A stretch of DNA of 64,000 nucleotides from assembly GCA_034359265.1 (NCBI GenBank), contig CP136895.1:50858001-50922000 (forward strand). Direction: 5' to 3'. The stretch's first letter is position 1. The number at the start of each line of letters is the position of its first letter. The notes beneath the pieces are model-generated. The model made no database searches and had not been told where the DNA came from. It saw only the letters and a program-made list of their open reading frames with translations. This DNA is from Canna indica (lineage: Eukaryota; Streptophyta; Magnoliopsida; Zingiberales; Cannaceae). The position numbers were made by a program, and so were the translations under genes. Below are positions 42,876 through 55,158 of the stretch, one piece after another.

Positions 42876-43154
42876 TTTACGTATATAAGTGTTTGCTTTC
42901 CTTTTCGTGTATAAGTGTTTATGAAATGAAGATGAAGGATATAATAGTTAAGAGGTGTCAAGTTGAGGGACCATACGTGAAATTTACTCATTGTATATTA
43001 GAACTTTCGAATTGATTTCAATAATGGCCCTCCGTTTGCGAATCGTGAGTATAGCCGTTATTTCGCTGACGTGGCTATCTAAAAATAATTTTAAAAACCT
43101 GCACTTGCCATGTCAGCTAGATGCACTCCGGTTACCTTCTAATATCCACCCGGT

Positions 43155-43206
<52 letters not shown>

Positions 43207-43232
43207 CTTTCCGTATATAAGTGTTTGCTTTC
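42601..43232 (+). repeat. Direct tandem duplication of 316 bp
   Basis: 42601-42916 and 42917-43232 match in order and orientation, including the right TIR of the inner element, the Pack-MULE TIR part, and a CT microsatellite (longer in the second copy). It arose after the inner element inserted. Confidence 0.9.
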
Positions 43233-43431
43233 CATTCTTCCTCCTCATTGCTTGCTCGCTTGCCTCCCCCCACTCGCCCTCCTCCACCAGCCGATCCTGG
43301 AACGCCGACACCCAGATCTCGTCGGGATCTGTATCTTCGATGACCTGAACCTGGTCAAAATCTGCCGTCGATTTCACTGGAACCATGGCTTTCGGTAGAT
43401 ACATAGCCTACTCCCCTTCCCGGCCCCCTCC

Positions 43432-45726
43432 TAGGGGTGGCAATTTTATCCGCATCCATCAACTAAAAACCGCAGCCGCACCGTATCTGATTCATATTCG
43501 TAAGTAAAAACAGATATGGATACGAATACGAATCTAGAAAATCTATATCTGCGTGGATACGGATATGACTGTGGATTCGCACCGTATCCGCACCGTTTAT
43601 CCACCTCATTTAATGGTAAATTTATATCAAATATATATTAAAGTATTAAATATTTCATAGCCTTAAGTCCCTAACTCCTAAATCTGATACGCTTGCCATT
43701 TTCTCTACACAGCTGCTCGACAAGAAATCCCGAATCCCAGTCGCCCGTGAGCCGCTCCCCCAATCGCCCTCGTCTGTCGACTGTCGCTCGCCGACAGTCA
43801 CCTACACGGTGAGCATTTCTTCTCTTTCTATTTTCTTTCTTCTCCTTCTTCTCCACAGTCGCCCAAATCTTCTCCTATTTTTTTTCTTCTCCTCTTATCC
43901 ACAGTCGCCTACAGCCCTACACGGTGATTAGAAGAGCAGCACCTGCAACTGCAGAATTAGAAGAGCATCACCATACACTGGTATACTATTTTTTCCTTCA
44001 AGTTTAGGATTCCTTGCTTAATCCACTTTTCATGTTATTGTCATACACGATCTATATATTTAGCATGTTCAAATCTTGTTGTTCTGAACAGAAGAACCAA
44101 AGATGACAGTAAACAATCTTGTAGATTTTTATACACAGTATACAAACTTAATAATGGACATTAGCCCACTAAATAAATTTCTTATTTGAAACTACCATCA
44201 GATGTGTATGTATCTATAAGAAAGAGGCATCACAGAGTACAAATGATGCAAAGAAAATAACATAAATATTCTGGTTATAAGCCTACTATAAATGAAGCCA
44301 AATGAACTTGTGAAACTGTAGATCAGTATATGATAATAGATTAAGCCTCTGACTTGTTAAGCAAGGAAAAGGAAGGTTGAATTAGGCATTCCTTAAACCA
44401 AGCAGCTGTTAGAGCTTGCTACAACATTATGCATGGTTAATCATTATTTGACTATTTGCAGTATAGTTTGTCATGAGTTTGCTTATTTGATATAGGTATT
44501 GTTATCTTTATGGTTACTAGAGTTAGCATGGTTATAGTTTATTTGTTCTTTTAATGCATTTTATTATTAGTTCACTTATATCATTCATTTATTTATTTTC
44601 CTATATATAGATTCTACTTCAAATATTGCTAAAATGTTTGAAGAAATAGAAGAGGACAGTGTAGGGATGAATGAATCTTACATAATGGTAATTGTATATA
44701 TAATTTTTGTTGAATTGTATCATTTTAATATGTGTTATATACTTGGGTTTTGTTTCTAATTTGTAGGATTGAAGAACATTAAGAACATGAAGAACAATGA
44801 AGAGAAGAACATGGTGTGAGAATTTTGGAAGAACATTTAGTGTTTGCATGTAAACCATAGCTTGGTGGTGGATTGTATCTTAAGATTGTGCTGGATTGTT
44901 TATAATTAGTTTGGTGCTGCTTCTAAACTAAGTTTGTTGTCTTGCTCAAATGATTTATAATTAATTTTGAAGTACTTTATTGTTGGATGATCTTCACTGA
45001 ATTAAGTTTCAGATTGATTGTACAAAATGAAACTTATATTTTTGATGATTGCATTGTTTATAGTCTCATTCACTATTGGCTTTTCGTGACTGTAGAATTT
45101 TTATAGATGATATAATTATGCTTCATTGTAAAAGTTGCTAGATTATGCTTTCAGTTGGCATTACAACTTATATAATTTTTATAGAGTGTCTTTAACAGGT
45201 TTCTCCTTTGCATCTTGTTACTTAGTTAACATAGAAAGGTTATGTTTTAATTGTTGAGTTGAAAAAGTAGATTAGAAGAATAATTTCATATTGATTTAAC
45301 GTATATATTATGGTTGATGGTGGTTAAATTATAAATTATGGTTGAGTAGTTGAATTGTTCCGGGGGATTGATATGAAGTGTTAATTGAGTATGAATTTTA
45401 TGGTTGATGGTGTTTTGAAATAGATGAATTTGATATGATGTTTTATGATTGATGGTTAAATTATAAATTATAATAATAGATGAATTTTGAAGTATATTAT
45501 ATACTTGTTTTGGATCAATGAATTAGATTTTTTTTAATTTTTTAATTAAATATATTATTTTAATATATTTTTAAATACGGTGCGAATACGGATGCGGTGC
45601 AGATATTCGTATTTAAATCGGTGCGGATATGGATATCCATAGCGGATACAGATATGCGAATATGGGGTGCGGTGCGAATGCGAATAATGCGATATCTGCA
45701 CCGTATCCGATCCGTTGCCAGCCCTA
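43432..45726. mobile_element. Non-autonomous hAT element, 2.3 kb
   Basis: TIRs TAGGGGTGGCAA at 43432 and TTGCCAGCCCTA ending at 45726 (11 of 12 pair), with an identical 8-bp duplication CCCCCTCC (43424-43431 and 45727-45734). Subterminal ends carry CCGCACCGTATCC and GGATACGG motifs in both orientations. The AT-rich interior has no recognised transposase. It split GC-rich Pack-MULE cargo. Confidence 0.9.
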
Positions 45727-46402
45727 CCCCCTCCACCTCCCTACACTCGCCTACATCGCAGGTATCTGCTCCGCCGCCAGTAGCAGATGCCTCTCTCTCT
45801 CTCTCATCAAGTGCCCTTTTTCGCGATTTCAGTGTCTGCATGGAGTCTGACATCAACATGCGGTGCTCCAGCTTACTTGGAGGTGTCCTGGTTTGAGATG
45901 AAGCTACGAGCAATCCCACTCAGGATCCAAAATGCGGTGCACCTTTGCAAGCCCGCCCCTTTGAGTTACTCCCATGTAGAAAAGAAGAGTCCGGCTCCTT
46001 CTCCAACAAAGGGGAGTTGAATTATCATGCAATAAATTAAGCATATTAAATTAGACTAATGAAAGGAAGAAGTATGAGAGACTTCACATGAACTTGGTGC
46101 TCATGTTGGAGTGGAAACAACGAGGCTATGCATGAAGAGCGACCTATCTCTCACCACATCTTCATGGGAATGCAATGGAACAGGTTATACCTTCTCCTCT
46201 GCCTCTTTTGCCACCACAATCTCAAGCCTTCCCTATGGCTCTGCATGAAGAGTGCTCACGGCAAAGGCTTTGCATGAAAAGTGGTGACAGCGTGCCACTA
46301 AACTCTTCTTCTTCAACCTATGTTTCCACCTTCAATGGTTCCTCCAAATAACTCCTTTGATCTCATCTACAACAACAACAACGTCACTAACGTCATTAAC
46401 TA

Positions 46403-46720
46403 TTGGTAAACTCGCTGGGGAAGTTTAGCTGCAGGAGCTTCCTTAGCATCTTTAGGTTCAAGACATGGTGGACGACCATGTGGGCGGGGAGCTCCGGATC
46501 AGACCTGCAGATGGAGACACAGTGGGTGCTCCTCCATGTGCACGAGATCGGCTCCTATGTCCTGCTTCTCCCCCTTTTGGAAGGGAAATTTAGGTCTTCC
46601 ATCTTCCCCAGCGAGCCAGACCACGTCATGCTCTATGCCGAGAGTGGTTCTTCCTAGGTGAAGACCAATTCCTTTAAGGCCATTGTGTATGTTCATGTCA
46701 GCGACAATCAATGTTTGACC
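46403..46720 (+). pseudogene. Raffinose/stachyose synthase fragment captured by the Pack-MULE
   Basis: Translation FLSIFRFKTWWTTMWAGSSG, then LQMETQWVLL and SYVLLLPLLEGKFRSS, then after a stop the in-frame FKAIVYVHVSDN. This is a piece of the N-terminal half of plant raffinose-family galactosyltransferases (glycoside hydrolase family 36), as recalled from the family. It lacks the catalytic domain and has an in-frame stop. Confidence 0.8.
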
Positions 46721-46848
46721 GGGACGATGGACGCTCACCATCGACAAGATCGTTGAATCATGAGGCTGCAGGCCATCGTGCGCGGACAACAAGTGAGGAA
46801 GTCGGCAACAATGACACTGCGGTGCATGCAAGCTCATTTATCATGTAA

Positions 46849-47105
46849 AAGGTGTGGCGGCTGAGCGACAAAGCATGCGTCGAGTTATTCGTAGCACACG
46901 AAGGGCAGGTCAGCGCCATGCTCGTCAACCAGCTCGACGACCGCCTCTTCACCGCCTCCATCGCTGGCGTGATGAAGCTGTGGTGGCGGGTGTATGGCGA
47001 CAGCTCGCACACACTGACCATGGTGTTACGACTTCAGATGTCGCCGGTGAACACGGTGGCCACAGCTTGCCGGAGATATCATTGTTCGCCAACGACAGAA
47101 AACTA
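46849..47105 (+). pseudogene. WD40 fragment, JINGUBANG-like, captured by the Pack-MULE
   Basis: Translation VWRLSDKACVELFVAHEGQV, then FTASIAGVMKLWWRVYGDSS and HTLTMVLRLQ. The W-R-S-D-x-x-C-V-E / AHEG / GxxKxW pattern fits one blade of the plant JINGUBANG-type WD40 proteins. It covers about one repeat and ends at a stop at 47104. Confidence 0.65.
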
Positions 47106-47190
47106 AATGCCGGAGTACTCGGAGATGGGTGGCAACGGCGGGAGGAAGAAAAGGAGGAGGATGAGGAGAGAGAGAGAGGTGTGGGATTCA

Positions 47191-47193
<3 letters not shown>

Positions 47194-47247
<54 letters not shown>
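47194..47247. repeat. AT dinucleotide microsatellite
   Basis: Uninterrupted AT repeat of about 26 units at the inner edge of the right Pack-MULE TIR. Confidence 0.95.
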
Positions 47248-47252
<5 letters not shown>

Positions 47253-47470
47253 AATAATCCCATGTGTATCAAGCTAACATGATAAATGAGAATTTTTAAA
47301 ATAAGTTTTGGATCGCCACGTCAGCAAGTTAACAAGCGATATCACGGTTTGCAGATGAGAGGTCATTATTGAAACCAATGCTAAAGTTCTTATATACAAT
47401 TAAGATCAATCAAAGAATTAGTCAAAATTGAGAAATTCGCGAAAGTTGAGATCATTTTCGTCTAATAATC

Positions 47471-48367
47471 TATTTTTTAAAAAGGGAATAATATAGATAG
47501 ATTTTTTTGATTTAATTGGCTTGACAGGACCACATAATATACCAAGGAAAACCTTGGCATGCTTTTCATGCGGCAATTATAATTCAAATGCAAATATAAT
47601 TATCTGACCCATTGACTTGAATCACACATGGAGACTTTTCATTTGATGCCTAAAAGAAAGACAAATTACTTGTGATAATTTGTTTTGAGCAGCATATTAT
47701 TCTGTTTCTAGCACTTTCTATGAGCTTACCATCATATATATGAAATTGCTCATGAATGGGTCAAAAGTCAAAATAAGGACAAATAACACTTTTGGGTTAA
47801 CATTTTGGGTAAATATGCAAGTTGGGAAAAGTACAAAAAAACCCTTTAGTTATATTCTTTTTGATATTGCATGATTGCATCTGTTTTTTCCTGGCACTGT
47901 CAAACTTGATGTGCAGTAGCAGCACATGCCATAAGCAAATGTGATTGTAAACATTTTAATTTTATTAGTTTGTAATGATCATGATTCATGAACAGATTAT
48001 ACCAACATTGCTCGGAAAGGCTTAATTGCAAGTATTTTAGATGAAATGTTCTTTTAATTCTTGAAGAAATATTAAGATGATGAGTTTGGCATTGTGCAAT
48101 TTTGAGATAATGATTATTAGTTAATTGATTTGGAAAAGCTATATGAAAAGAAGAGAAAATCTAAATTAATTAGGCAATTGTTGATCTTAGCCTTTACAAA
48201 TGATTATAATCCAGAAAACAAAGAGAATTTAAGAAAAGGAAAAGAGGGATAGAGAAAGCAGATTAATTTCCTATGTCAGGCTCGCACACGTACAGCTTCA
48301 GCCACGCACATAGAGATTAGGATTTCCCTGTGCGAGCCGCATACCGTAATCCCATTCCCCCCAAAAG
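47471..48367. other. Intergenic, AT-rich
   Basis: No gene recognised. The right part is the 3' flank of the minus-strand Dof gene. Confidence 0.5.
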
Positions 48368-48858
48368 TCAACGAAGCCTGCCGTCGAGCCCGTGGTCAAC
48401 CCTGGCCGGCGCCTCCGGCCTCAGCAGCCACCGCTCCGCCGCCGCGCCCCCTAGGAACCCCGGCGAGGGGCACTCCATGACGCAGGCCGAGTGGATCCCG
48501 CCGCTGCCGCCCCCGGCGCCGCGGTGGGCGGGTCGGCCCCTGCGTCGGCCGGCGCCGACAGGCACGTTGCGGAGGGCGCCGCCCGCGGTCCAGTACCGAT
48601 GGCAGGCCTTGCAGAAATGCCGCGGCTGGTTGACGTTGTAGTTGTTGAAGTAGCAGAACTTGGTCTCCCTGCTCTTGCACCGCGGGCACGGCAGCGCCGC
48701 CGCCCCCCTCGCCGCCGCCTCCGCCGCCTCGACGGTTCCCCCCGACGCCGCCGCCTGCTGCGCCGCCGTCTCTTCCTCCTTGGCTTCTCTGTCCCTCTTG
48801 ACGATCACCGCCCCGAACAGCTTGAAGCTTGCTGTTGCTGCCTCCTCTTGGTCTTCTG

Positions 48859-48862
<4 letters not shown>
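48368..48862 (-). CDS. Dof zinc-finger transcription factor, 164 aa
   Basis: A single-exon minus-strand gene starting [20 protein letters not shown]. Residues 58-108 are a complete Dof domain: [20 protein letters not shown], then [18 protein letters not shown] and [12 protein letters not shown], with the CX2CX21CX2C zinc ligands. Dof proteins bind AAAG cores in plant promoters. The short length and the early domain resemble the Dof1.5/COG1 subgroup, linked to light and circadian responses, but that subgroup call is tentative. The start at 48862 is chosen because the longer frame upstream only translates a GA/CT microsatellite. The Ala/Gly-rich linkers reflect very high GC. Confidence 0.9.

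Positions 48863-48905
<43 letters not shown>
48863..48905. repeat. GA/CT microsatellite in the Dof 5' leader
   Basis: About 20 GA units directly abut the Dof start codon (CTCTCT... on the coding strand), a likely length-variable 5' UTR element. Confidence 0.9.
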
Positions 48906-48907
<2 letters not shown>

Positions 48908-48985
48908 TATTGAAAGGGATAGGAGGAGAAGGAGGAGCAAAGAGAGGAAGGGATGAGGAGAACCCATACTGCACAGAGACAGCAG

Positions 48986-48993
48986 TTATATAA
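48986..48993 (-). promoter_or_regulatory. TATA box of the Dof gene
   Basis: TTATATAA about 125 bp upstream of the start codon on the minus strand. Confidence 0.6.
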
Positions 48994-49059
48994 GGGTGGG
49001 TGGGGAATGCAATACAACAGCAAACAGGGTTGCAAAAAGTCTCCATTCTTTAAGCAAAA

Positions 49060-51630
49060 AAGATGAAGACATTTATAATATTCCTTATAGAATTATCAAT
49101 TCCAAACAATTTCCAAAGTAAAAAAAAAACAATAATACTCTTTAAATTATTTGCAATAATATTGTTGGAAAATCATATACACTGACACCAAATTTGGTTT
49201 AAGAATCAAAATCAATTGAGAATGGAGAAACCCTATCAAGATTTAGGAAAGTGATTAATAATGTGGGGAGGGGGAAAAAGCAGTTCAGTTCCTGCATCAT
49301 TGTCATGTGTCCTCAGCAAGCATTATTACCACAAATCATAATGAAGTTCTTAATCAGCTAGTGGTCATCAAGGCATGTGAATTTCATTAATTATGGCACA
49401 TATTTTTTTACTGTTCCCTACTTCGGAGTGATTGCAGGACCACCTGCAATCAATACAGCAGGTTATTGTGTCCACTTATTTATCATTTTTAAAAGGGCAT
49501 ATTTCATAGCTGATTGGTATCAGGGTGCAGAGTTAATTTCGTGGTGTTTATTGCTGAGTTATCAAGGCATGTGCAAGTAAATGGGGTTGTTCGAGGTAGA
49601 GGAGAAAACTGTGGTTATATAGCATCAGAATTTTGACTCTTCTTCCTTCACTGAATGGATACATAATCAAAACATTTGATGCATGCACTCCTAATCTATA
49701 TACTAGTATAATCTTAATGTATATATTTTAAAATAGAGCAGAAATTACAATTTCAACAACACTCGAGGCAAGCAACTGTGTACTAAATTTTTTTCTTTAC
49801 CAGGGATGTGGGAACTTTTTTCATCCTTGTCCCACATTGCTCGCTTATCAAGCTTTTGAGTTTCATCCTCCTATACATAAGTCGCTTCGGCTTTCTTTGT
49901 TTTTACTATTTCTTTTTAATGTAATAATAATAGTTTGTTTCTTACAATTTAACCATAGCGCGTTTTGGTGCTTGGCCCCTCTATCTCGGAATCTTCATCG
50001 ATTTCTTACAGGTCAGAGAACTTTATCCTTCGCTCCATCTTTAACTTCTTGTCATTTTTCTTAGTCGGCATATGGATTTCGATTGAGACGCATTAAATTG
50101 CCATCTGGATGATATAATTTTGAAGCAGTCCCTTTCACACACATACTTTGTCTCTCTCTCTCTCTCTCATTGAGAATGATAAGGAGTTTATCTCTTACCG
50201 CTACATGTCATCCTTAGACCGAGTCCAAGTTTGACACTACCACCATCGAGAGTATGTTGAAAGAGGAAACCAATCAGCTCAAAAGCTAAAAGCTTTTGGC
50301 CTGTTTTCTGTTCCTTTTGTTGAGACTTGAGACTTGAGATGAGTAGTGTCAAAGTAAATGGGAGGAATTGTTAAGTGCAAGATTCTTCAATAAAGAATAA
50401 AAAAGTGGCCTCACTACTTCAATCAAATGCCCACTTTTCCACATGGAAATGACAAAACAAGTCTCAAAAGGGCATCTTGCTTTGCTTCTCATTGAAAAGT
50501 ATGAGCTTTTCTTGGTCACCTATGGCTATTGATTGGAAACATCTTATAATACAAAATAAAGAGGAAGATTAATTTAATAATTGCCATGTAGCCGGCTCCC
50601 TTTTTAATCATTAGTGTTGCTTTGGAGGATGCCCTAGTATTAAACAAGACTATTATAAAAGGCCAAAACAGCCATGTTGTTTTTTTCTTTTTTAGGGTCC
50701 ATCCCACCTTCTTCCCATCATTAAATTAGCCTTATCCTTTATTTCTCAACCTTCTCCTTATTGAAAGGAATTCTTGGTTGACTAGGTTCACATTTTAACT
50801 TTTTGGGTTTCTTTGAACAAGGAACTCTCAAGGTTAAGTCTGTATATATACCACTCATTAGCATGAAGTTTGTCTAAGACGAAAATTTGTGGTGCAAATT
50901 AAAACTAATGGCTAAATTATGCCAACTAATGATGGAATAGTCATAAATTTAATTTTGTATGTCGCTACTAATTAAATTACATAGGTCTTATATTTAGTTT
51001 ATTCATAAATTAAGGTTGAAAAATGAGTTGTAGTATATTGAGTGCATTCATCTAGTTTTAAAAAGTGAAGTGAGCTTTATTAAGCTTCGGTTTTAGAAGG
51101 AAAAGATTGAATAATTAATTGTACAAGTAGGTAGCAGCTAAAATATATGCTGTGATGTCATATTTGAGATTTGAGAAGCAATAAAGTTAGGTCTAAAGAA
51201 AAAGGTAGCATTTCCAATGTAGCAGAAAACAAACAAAAGTACAAGCATGCATGAGATCTCACTTTCTATGCAATTGAAATCATCCTCATCTCAAGGGAGA
51301 TGCACCTGCAGAGCCTGCAATAACTACAACAATAATAATATATAAAGGAACACAACAACAATATTATAATGAGAGTGGTGAGCTGGACTTTTGAAGGAAG
51401 ACCACAAGATGGAAAGCCTTTGCCATTGGAATCATGAAAGGACAACCAAAAGATAAGAATGCACAAGAAAGGAGAGGAAAAACTTTGCAAAAGGTGTATC
51501 TGGTGGAGTTTCCATTGCACTTGGGATTCTCTTCCCATTTCCCATTCATGTTTTGAAATTCCGATCAAATCTTGGAAACAACGTTACCATTCTATGTCAT
51601 TCCCCTTCATGAAGTTATTACAATATTCAT
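49060..51630. other. Intergenic, upstream of the Dof gene
   Basis: AT-rich, with a short CT run at 50150-50168. Reading frames here are short and unlike any family I know. Probably Dof upstream region and old transposon remains. Confidence 0.5.
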
Positions 51631-51639
51631 ATAGAGACA

Positions 51640-51910
51640 CAACACCACACTCTTGAATACAATTTCCCTCATTACCATCCTTACCAGAACTAGCTGAACT
51701 CTCCCTAGCTAACAAATCAATTTCTTCGTTCATTTTCCTCGTTATATAATACCAATCAATAATCTCTGCCTTATGCGCTGATCTCCAAATTTCGTTTACA
51801 AACCCTTTAAGTCTCATGGAATTTTAATCTTCAATTTCAACATCAGAATAGCTCTCTCGTAATCTCTCACAATCTGATGCAATTTTCAATCTCTTCCATC
51901 CCTTTTCCTT
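51640..51910 (-). pseudogene. LINE RNase H fragment
   Basis: The minus-strand translation with CERLRESYSDVE, then IIDWYYITRKMNEEIDLLAR, matches the last part of the RNase H domain in plant non-LTR retrotransposons, with an in-frame stop. It is a second, separate copy of the same region as 52222-52410, so it comes from another element. Confidence 0.65.
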
Positions 51911-51994
51911 ATTATCCAGCCCAAATCATGTAGTCTTGAATTCAGCCAACAAAGGGTTATATATAAGCTGCAACAATTCCACTTTCTCTTTTAG

Positions 51995-54024
51995 TTTTTT
52001 TTTTTTAAAAAGAAAACTCAGAGGACAGTCACTCCATGTTCACTTGAGAGGGTAGAGAAAGCAGTGGACTAGTAGTCGTGCATTCCTCGCCTTCATGAAA
52101 ACAAGGATATATTTTGTCATGAGTATCTAACTCTTTATTCAAATGAAAAAATGGATGTACATTTACATTGTTTGAATACAAGAGACTCAAAGAAATTGGA
52201 TAAAAACCTTTCATACTCTATCTAAAAAAACTCATGCTTAATAGAAGAAAAACTCTCGAAGACAATACTGGAAGAATTATAGACAACACAGTCCCGACTT
52301 GCTGCATCACCAAGAGAATTCAAAGCTGTCCTAGCCAAGCTGTGAGCCTGCTGATTGAAGTTCCTTTTGATGTGAATCCAATCAATAACATTAACTTCAA
52401 CAACAACCATTCTAATATCATTTATAAGGTCAACAATATACTAAGGAGCTTCAAAAACACATTTTAGGATATTAACCAATCTTAAACAGTCAGTGAAAAC
52501 TTTAATATGCTTTATATTGAACAACCTAGCATTTAAAATGCTGAGCCAAATGGCCCAAGTTTTAGCAGACAAAGGGTTATCTGTATACCTTGAACTGAAG
52601 CCATTTAAAACAATCTTGTTTCCATTACTTGTAAATTGAAAACCAAGCCCAGCTCTCCTTGTTTCATCCTGCCATGCAGCATCACAAGATATGAAAGTGA
52701 TATTGGAATTGTTCTGCAAGTTACTAACATCATTCCTGATTTTGAGATCAATTTTTACAATGCCAGAAGACACTATATATGTTTGTTTGAACTACACTGC
52801 TTTTATTCAGACTGTTTGGACTCTGAAAGTGAATACCATTTTCCATTCTCCATTTCAGCCATTGTTCTCATAATCATCAATCTGATGCTCATTCTTTCCT
52901 TTCTAAAACAATTTTGGTTTTTGTTCTTCCATAGAAACCAATGACCTATGGCAATCACTCCAATCAATTTGCTATTTTCTGTTGAATCTAGCTGCTTACC
53001 CTCTTCAAGCCAGGAACCCGTAGACCATGATGAGAAAAGAGTAAAAGGGAAAACTAAAGCAGAACTTAACTCTTTCCACAACAGTTTGGAAACTTCACAT
53101 TCATAGAAAATGTGAGTGATACTGTCAATATAGCTGTTGCATGCAAAACAGGGATTTTTTTGGACATTGGTGAACCCTCACAAATAATTTGTAGTAGGCA
53201 ATCTCTTCAACATCAGCTTCCAGGCAAAAATTTTAATCTTAGGAATTGCATTTGAGTTTCAGAGTTTTTTCCACATCCTGCATTGACTCTGATCTAACTC
53301 AATATTCCCTTTAATATAATTGTAAGCTATCTTGCAACTCAAAAGACGTTTATCATTTTTGGACCATATCCACTTATCTACCACATTATGCCCAGGAATA
53401 TAAATTCCTGCAATCCTGTCAATTAATGCATCCCCGAAGACATTGGATAGGGTTCCAAAGTCCCAGGCTCCATCTTTGATGAACCGAGATACAATTTTGA
53501 AGTTTTGAACTTCCATTATGTTTATAAAAGTTGGTCATTTACTAATGGGAGTACAATCAATCCAAGGATCATTTAGAGTGCTTGTGTTTTGACTATTTCC
53601 AACTTTTATCATCAGCCCCTCTCTCAGCTTTAAGATTGAGTTTCGAATATTTCTAAAGGTCCAAGAGCAATTCATAGCAAGCTTATCATTCCAAGGATGA
53701 AATGAAGAATACCATCCAGAAAGCAATCTTGTCCGGATCATATCTTTCTTATTCAGGAAGTCCAAGACCCTTCCTGCATGAATGTAATGTTTAATGATGC
53801 TTAGATCTTTGACACCCAATCCTCCATTATATTTACTCAAAGTGATTTTCTCCCCGCTCAGAAGGTGAATGTCTTTCTTTTCTTTGCTAGAGCTCCATAA
53901 GAATCTCTTAGCCATACTTTTATATTTTTTTACCACCTTTTCATTAATCCAAGATGTAGCTAATGTGTGAATTGGAATAGAATTCATGATTGAATTTAGT
54001 AAGACCACTTTTCCCTTGGAAAAG
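51995..54024 (-). mobile_element. 5'-truncated LINE (L1-type) with broken ORF2
   Basis: Minus-strand remnants in the right order: end of the reverse transcriptase (SKGKVVLLNSIMNSIPIHTL, 54020-53535), zinc-binding RT-associated region (CKIAYNYIKG, then CFACNSY...THIFYECEVSKLLWKEL, 53516-52830), and RNase H (FISCDAAWQDETRRAGLGF, 52773-52440, to NQQAHSLARTAL, 52410-52222). A poly-T run at 51995-52006 is the poly(A) tail of the minus-strand copy. Stops and frameshifts separate the pieces. The left part of ORF2 and ORF1 are missing; the 5' end abuts a truncated Copia-type LTR. Confidence 0.85.
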
Positions 54025-54592
54025 AGCTTTTAATCTTGCTTTAATCTTTTAGCTCTTTTGATTGTATTTTTATAGTTATTTGAACATCATTAATTTGGAT
54101 TTGTGCGTGTGAAGACCTAGGGTGTTAGGTCTTGTTGTGTCAATGGTATCCTCGATGTAGAAGGAGTAAATTCACTTGTGTAAACGTAGTTTGCTAGGAT
54201 TAAGTGAGTTGTCCCTTAGGGTTGAGGTGGAAAAGTGCTCTCGATAAGAAGGCGGAGACTTCCGGGTGTGGAAGTGCCTTAAGTTGAGAGTGCGACTCTT
54301 CGAGTCAAAGTCCTCTGTGTAAGGGAAACTAATTAATCTAGTAAAACTTAATTTAGAAATCCTAAGCGGGGTGCTTAGGTAGTGGAGTAGGCATTGGGGC
54401 CGAACCATTATTAATCTTTTGTTTGCATTGTTATATTTGGTTGTGCTTAATTGCTTCATATTTATTGCTTTCGCGTGCTATAAATATCGTGCTTAGCCTA
54501 ACTAATCAAGAAACGATTAAAACCGGAATTTAGGATAATTGAATTAGTAAACACACTATTCACCCCCCTCTAGTGTTGCCATTTCGCCTACA
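54025..54592 (+). mobile_element. Truncated LTR of a plus-strand Copia-type gag element
   Basis: Matches, in reverse, the inner part of the LTR at 60735-61290 (shared AGACCTAGGGTGTTAGGTCTTG-like text, cut here to short motifs, and the CACCCCCCTCTAGTG end). It ends CCTACA two bases before the primer site. The left 890 bp of the LTR are missing. Confidence 0.75.
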
Positions 54593-54594
54593 TT

Positions 54595-54606
54595 TGGTAT
54601 CAGAGC
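54595..54606 (+). promoter_or_regulatory. Primer-binding site of the plus-strand gag element
   Basis: TGGTATCAGAGC, complementary to initiator tRNA-Met, two bases after the LTR end. Confidence 0.85.
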
Positions 54607-54659
54607 GGGTCGTAGATTGTGATTTCACCATCCCTTCTACAATTTGTCTCGATCTTGAA

Positions 54660-55121
54660 GTGGCTCTAGAGTCGGTAGCGTCTTCACCTATTAGGTTCGA
54701 TGAATCTAACTTTGATCTTTGGAAGTCTAGAATGTATACCTACTTAAAAACTAGAGGTTTTGATGTTTATAACATGATTAAATTAGAATACATTGAACCT
54801 AAGGTTGACATGCATGATTGGAGTGAACATGACAAAAAAATGTTTCAATATAATGGAGATGCTATGTATTCCATATTTTGTACCTTACCTAATAGCATCC
54901 TTGATAAAGTCATGCATTGTACATCCGCATTTGATATTTGGGCAACATTAAATATGCTATATGATTTTGCTAAAACCGAAGAGATTACTACTTATGTTGA
55001 AGGTGGTGATGACAATGGTCATCCATCCACTAGTAACGTCTCTTGTGGTGCCCATAGCATTTTCGGTCAAAGAAGCACACTTAAAAGTAGGAAAAGAAAA
55101 GTCAAGCTGCGAGATCTTTAG
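54660..55121 (+). pseudogene. Copia-type gag, N-terminal part (plus-strand element)
   Basis: VALESVASSPIRFDESNFDL, then WKSRMYTYLKTRGFDVYNMI and FDIWATLNMLYDF, is the UBN2-type gag domain of plant Copia retrotransposons. The start codon seen in the sister copy (ATG at 60666) is GTG here. The frame ends at 55121 where sequence jumps to a GAAAA-rich filler and then an opposed LTR. The remainder of gag resumes at 62195. Confidence 0.8.
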
Positions 55122-55158
55122 GAAAAGAAAAGAAAAGAAAAGTCAACATTAAATACAT

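Larger units (their letters stand above)
40918..47470. mobile_element. Pack-MULE-like element with captured gene fragments, 6.5 kb
   Basis: Long imperfect inverted repeats: left GATTATTAGACGAAAATGA (40918 on, resuming at 42683-42790 after an insertion) against right 47270-47470 read in reverse (CTTTGATTGATCTTAATTG, GCTGACGTGGCGATCC). TIRs of about 200 bp without a transposase, enclosing fragments of unrelated genes, are the mark of Pack-MULEs. The interior holds a raffinose-synthase and a WD40 (JINGUBANG-like) fragment. The AT-rich 9-bp flanks (TTTTTTTAG and TATTTTTTA) match only partly, so the target duplication is not proven. Later insertions are at 40997-42674 and 43432-45726. Confidence 0.65.

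Noticed and set aside
48863..48967. Longer start for the Dof protein (MGSPHPF...)
   Set aside because: The added residues come from the CT microsatellite leader and have no family support; the MAEDQ start fits better.
49825..49850. GTCCCACATTG, resembling the upstream element of plant snRNA genes
   Set aside because: No snRNA sequence follows at the expected distance, and similar text is common at retrotransposon ends.
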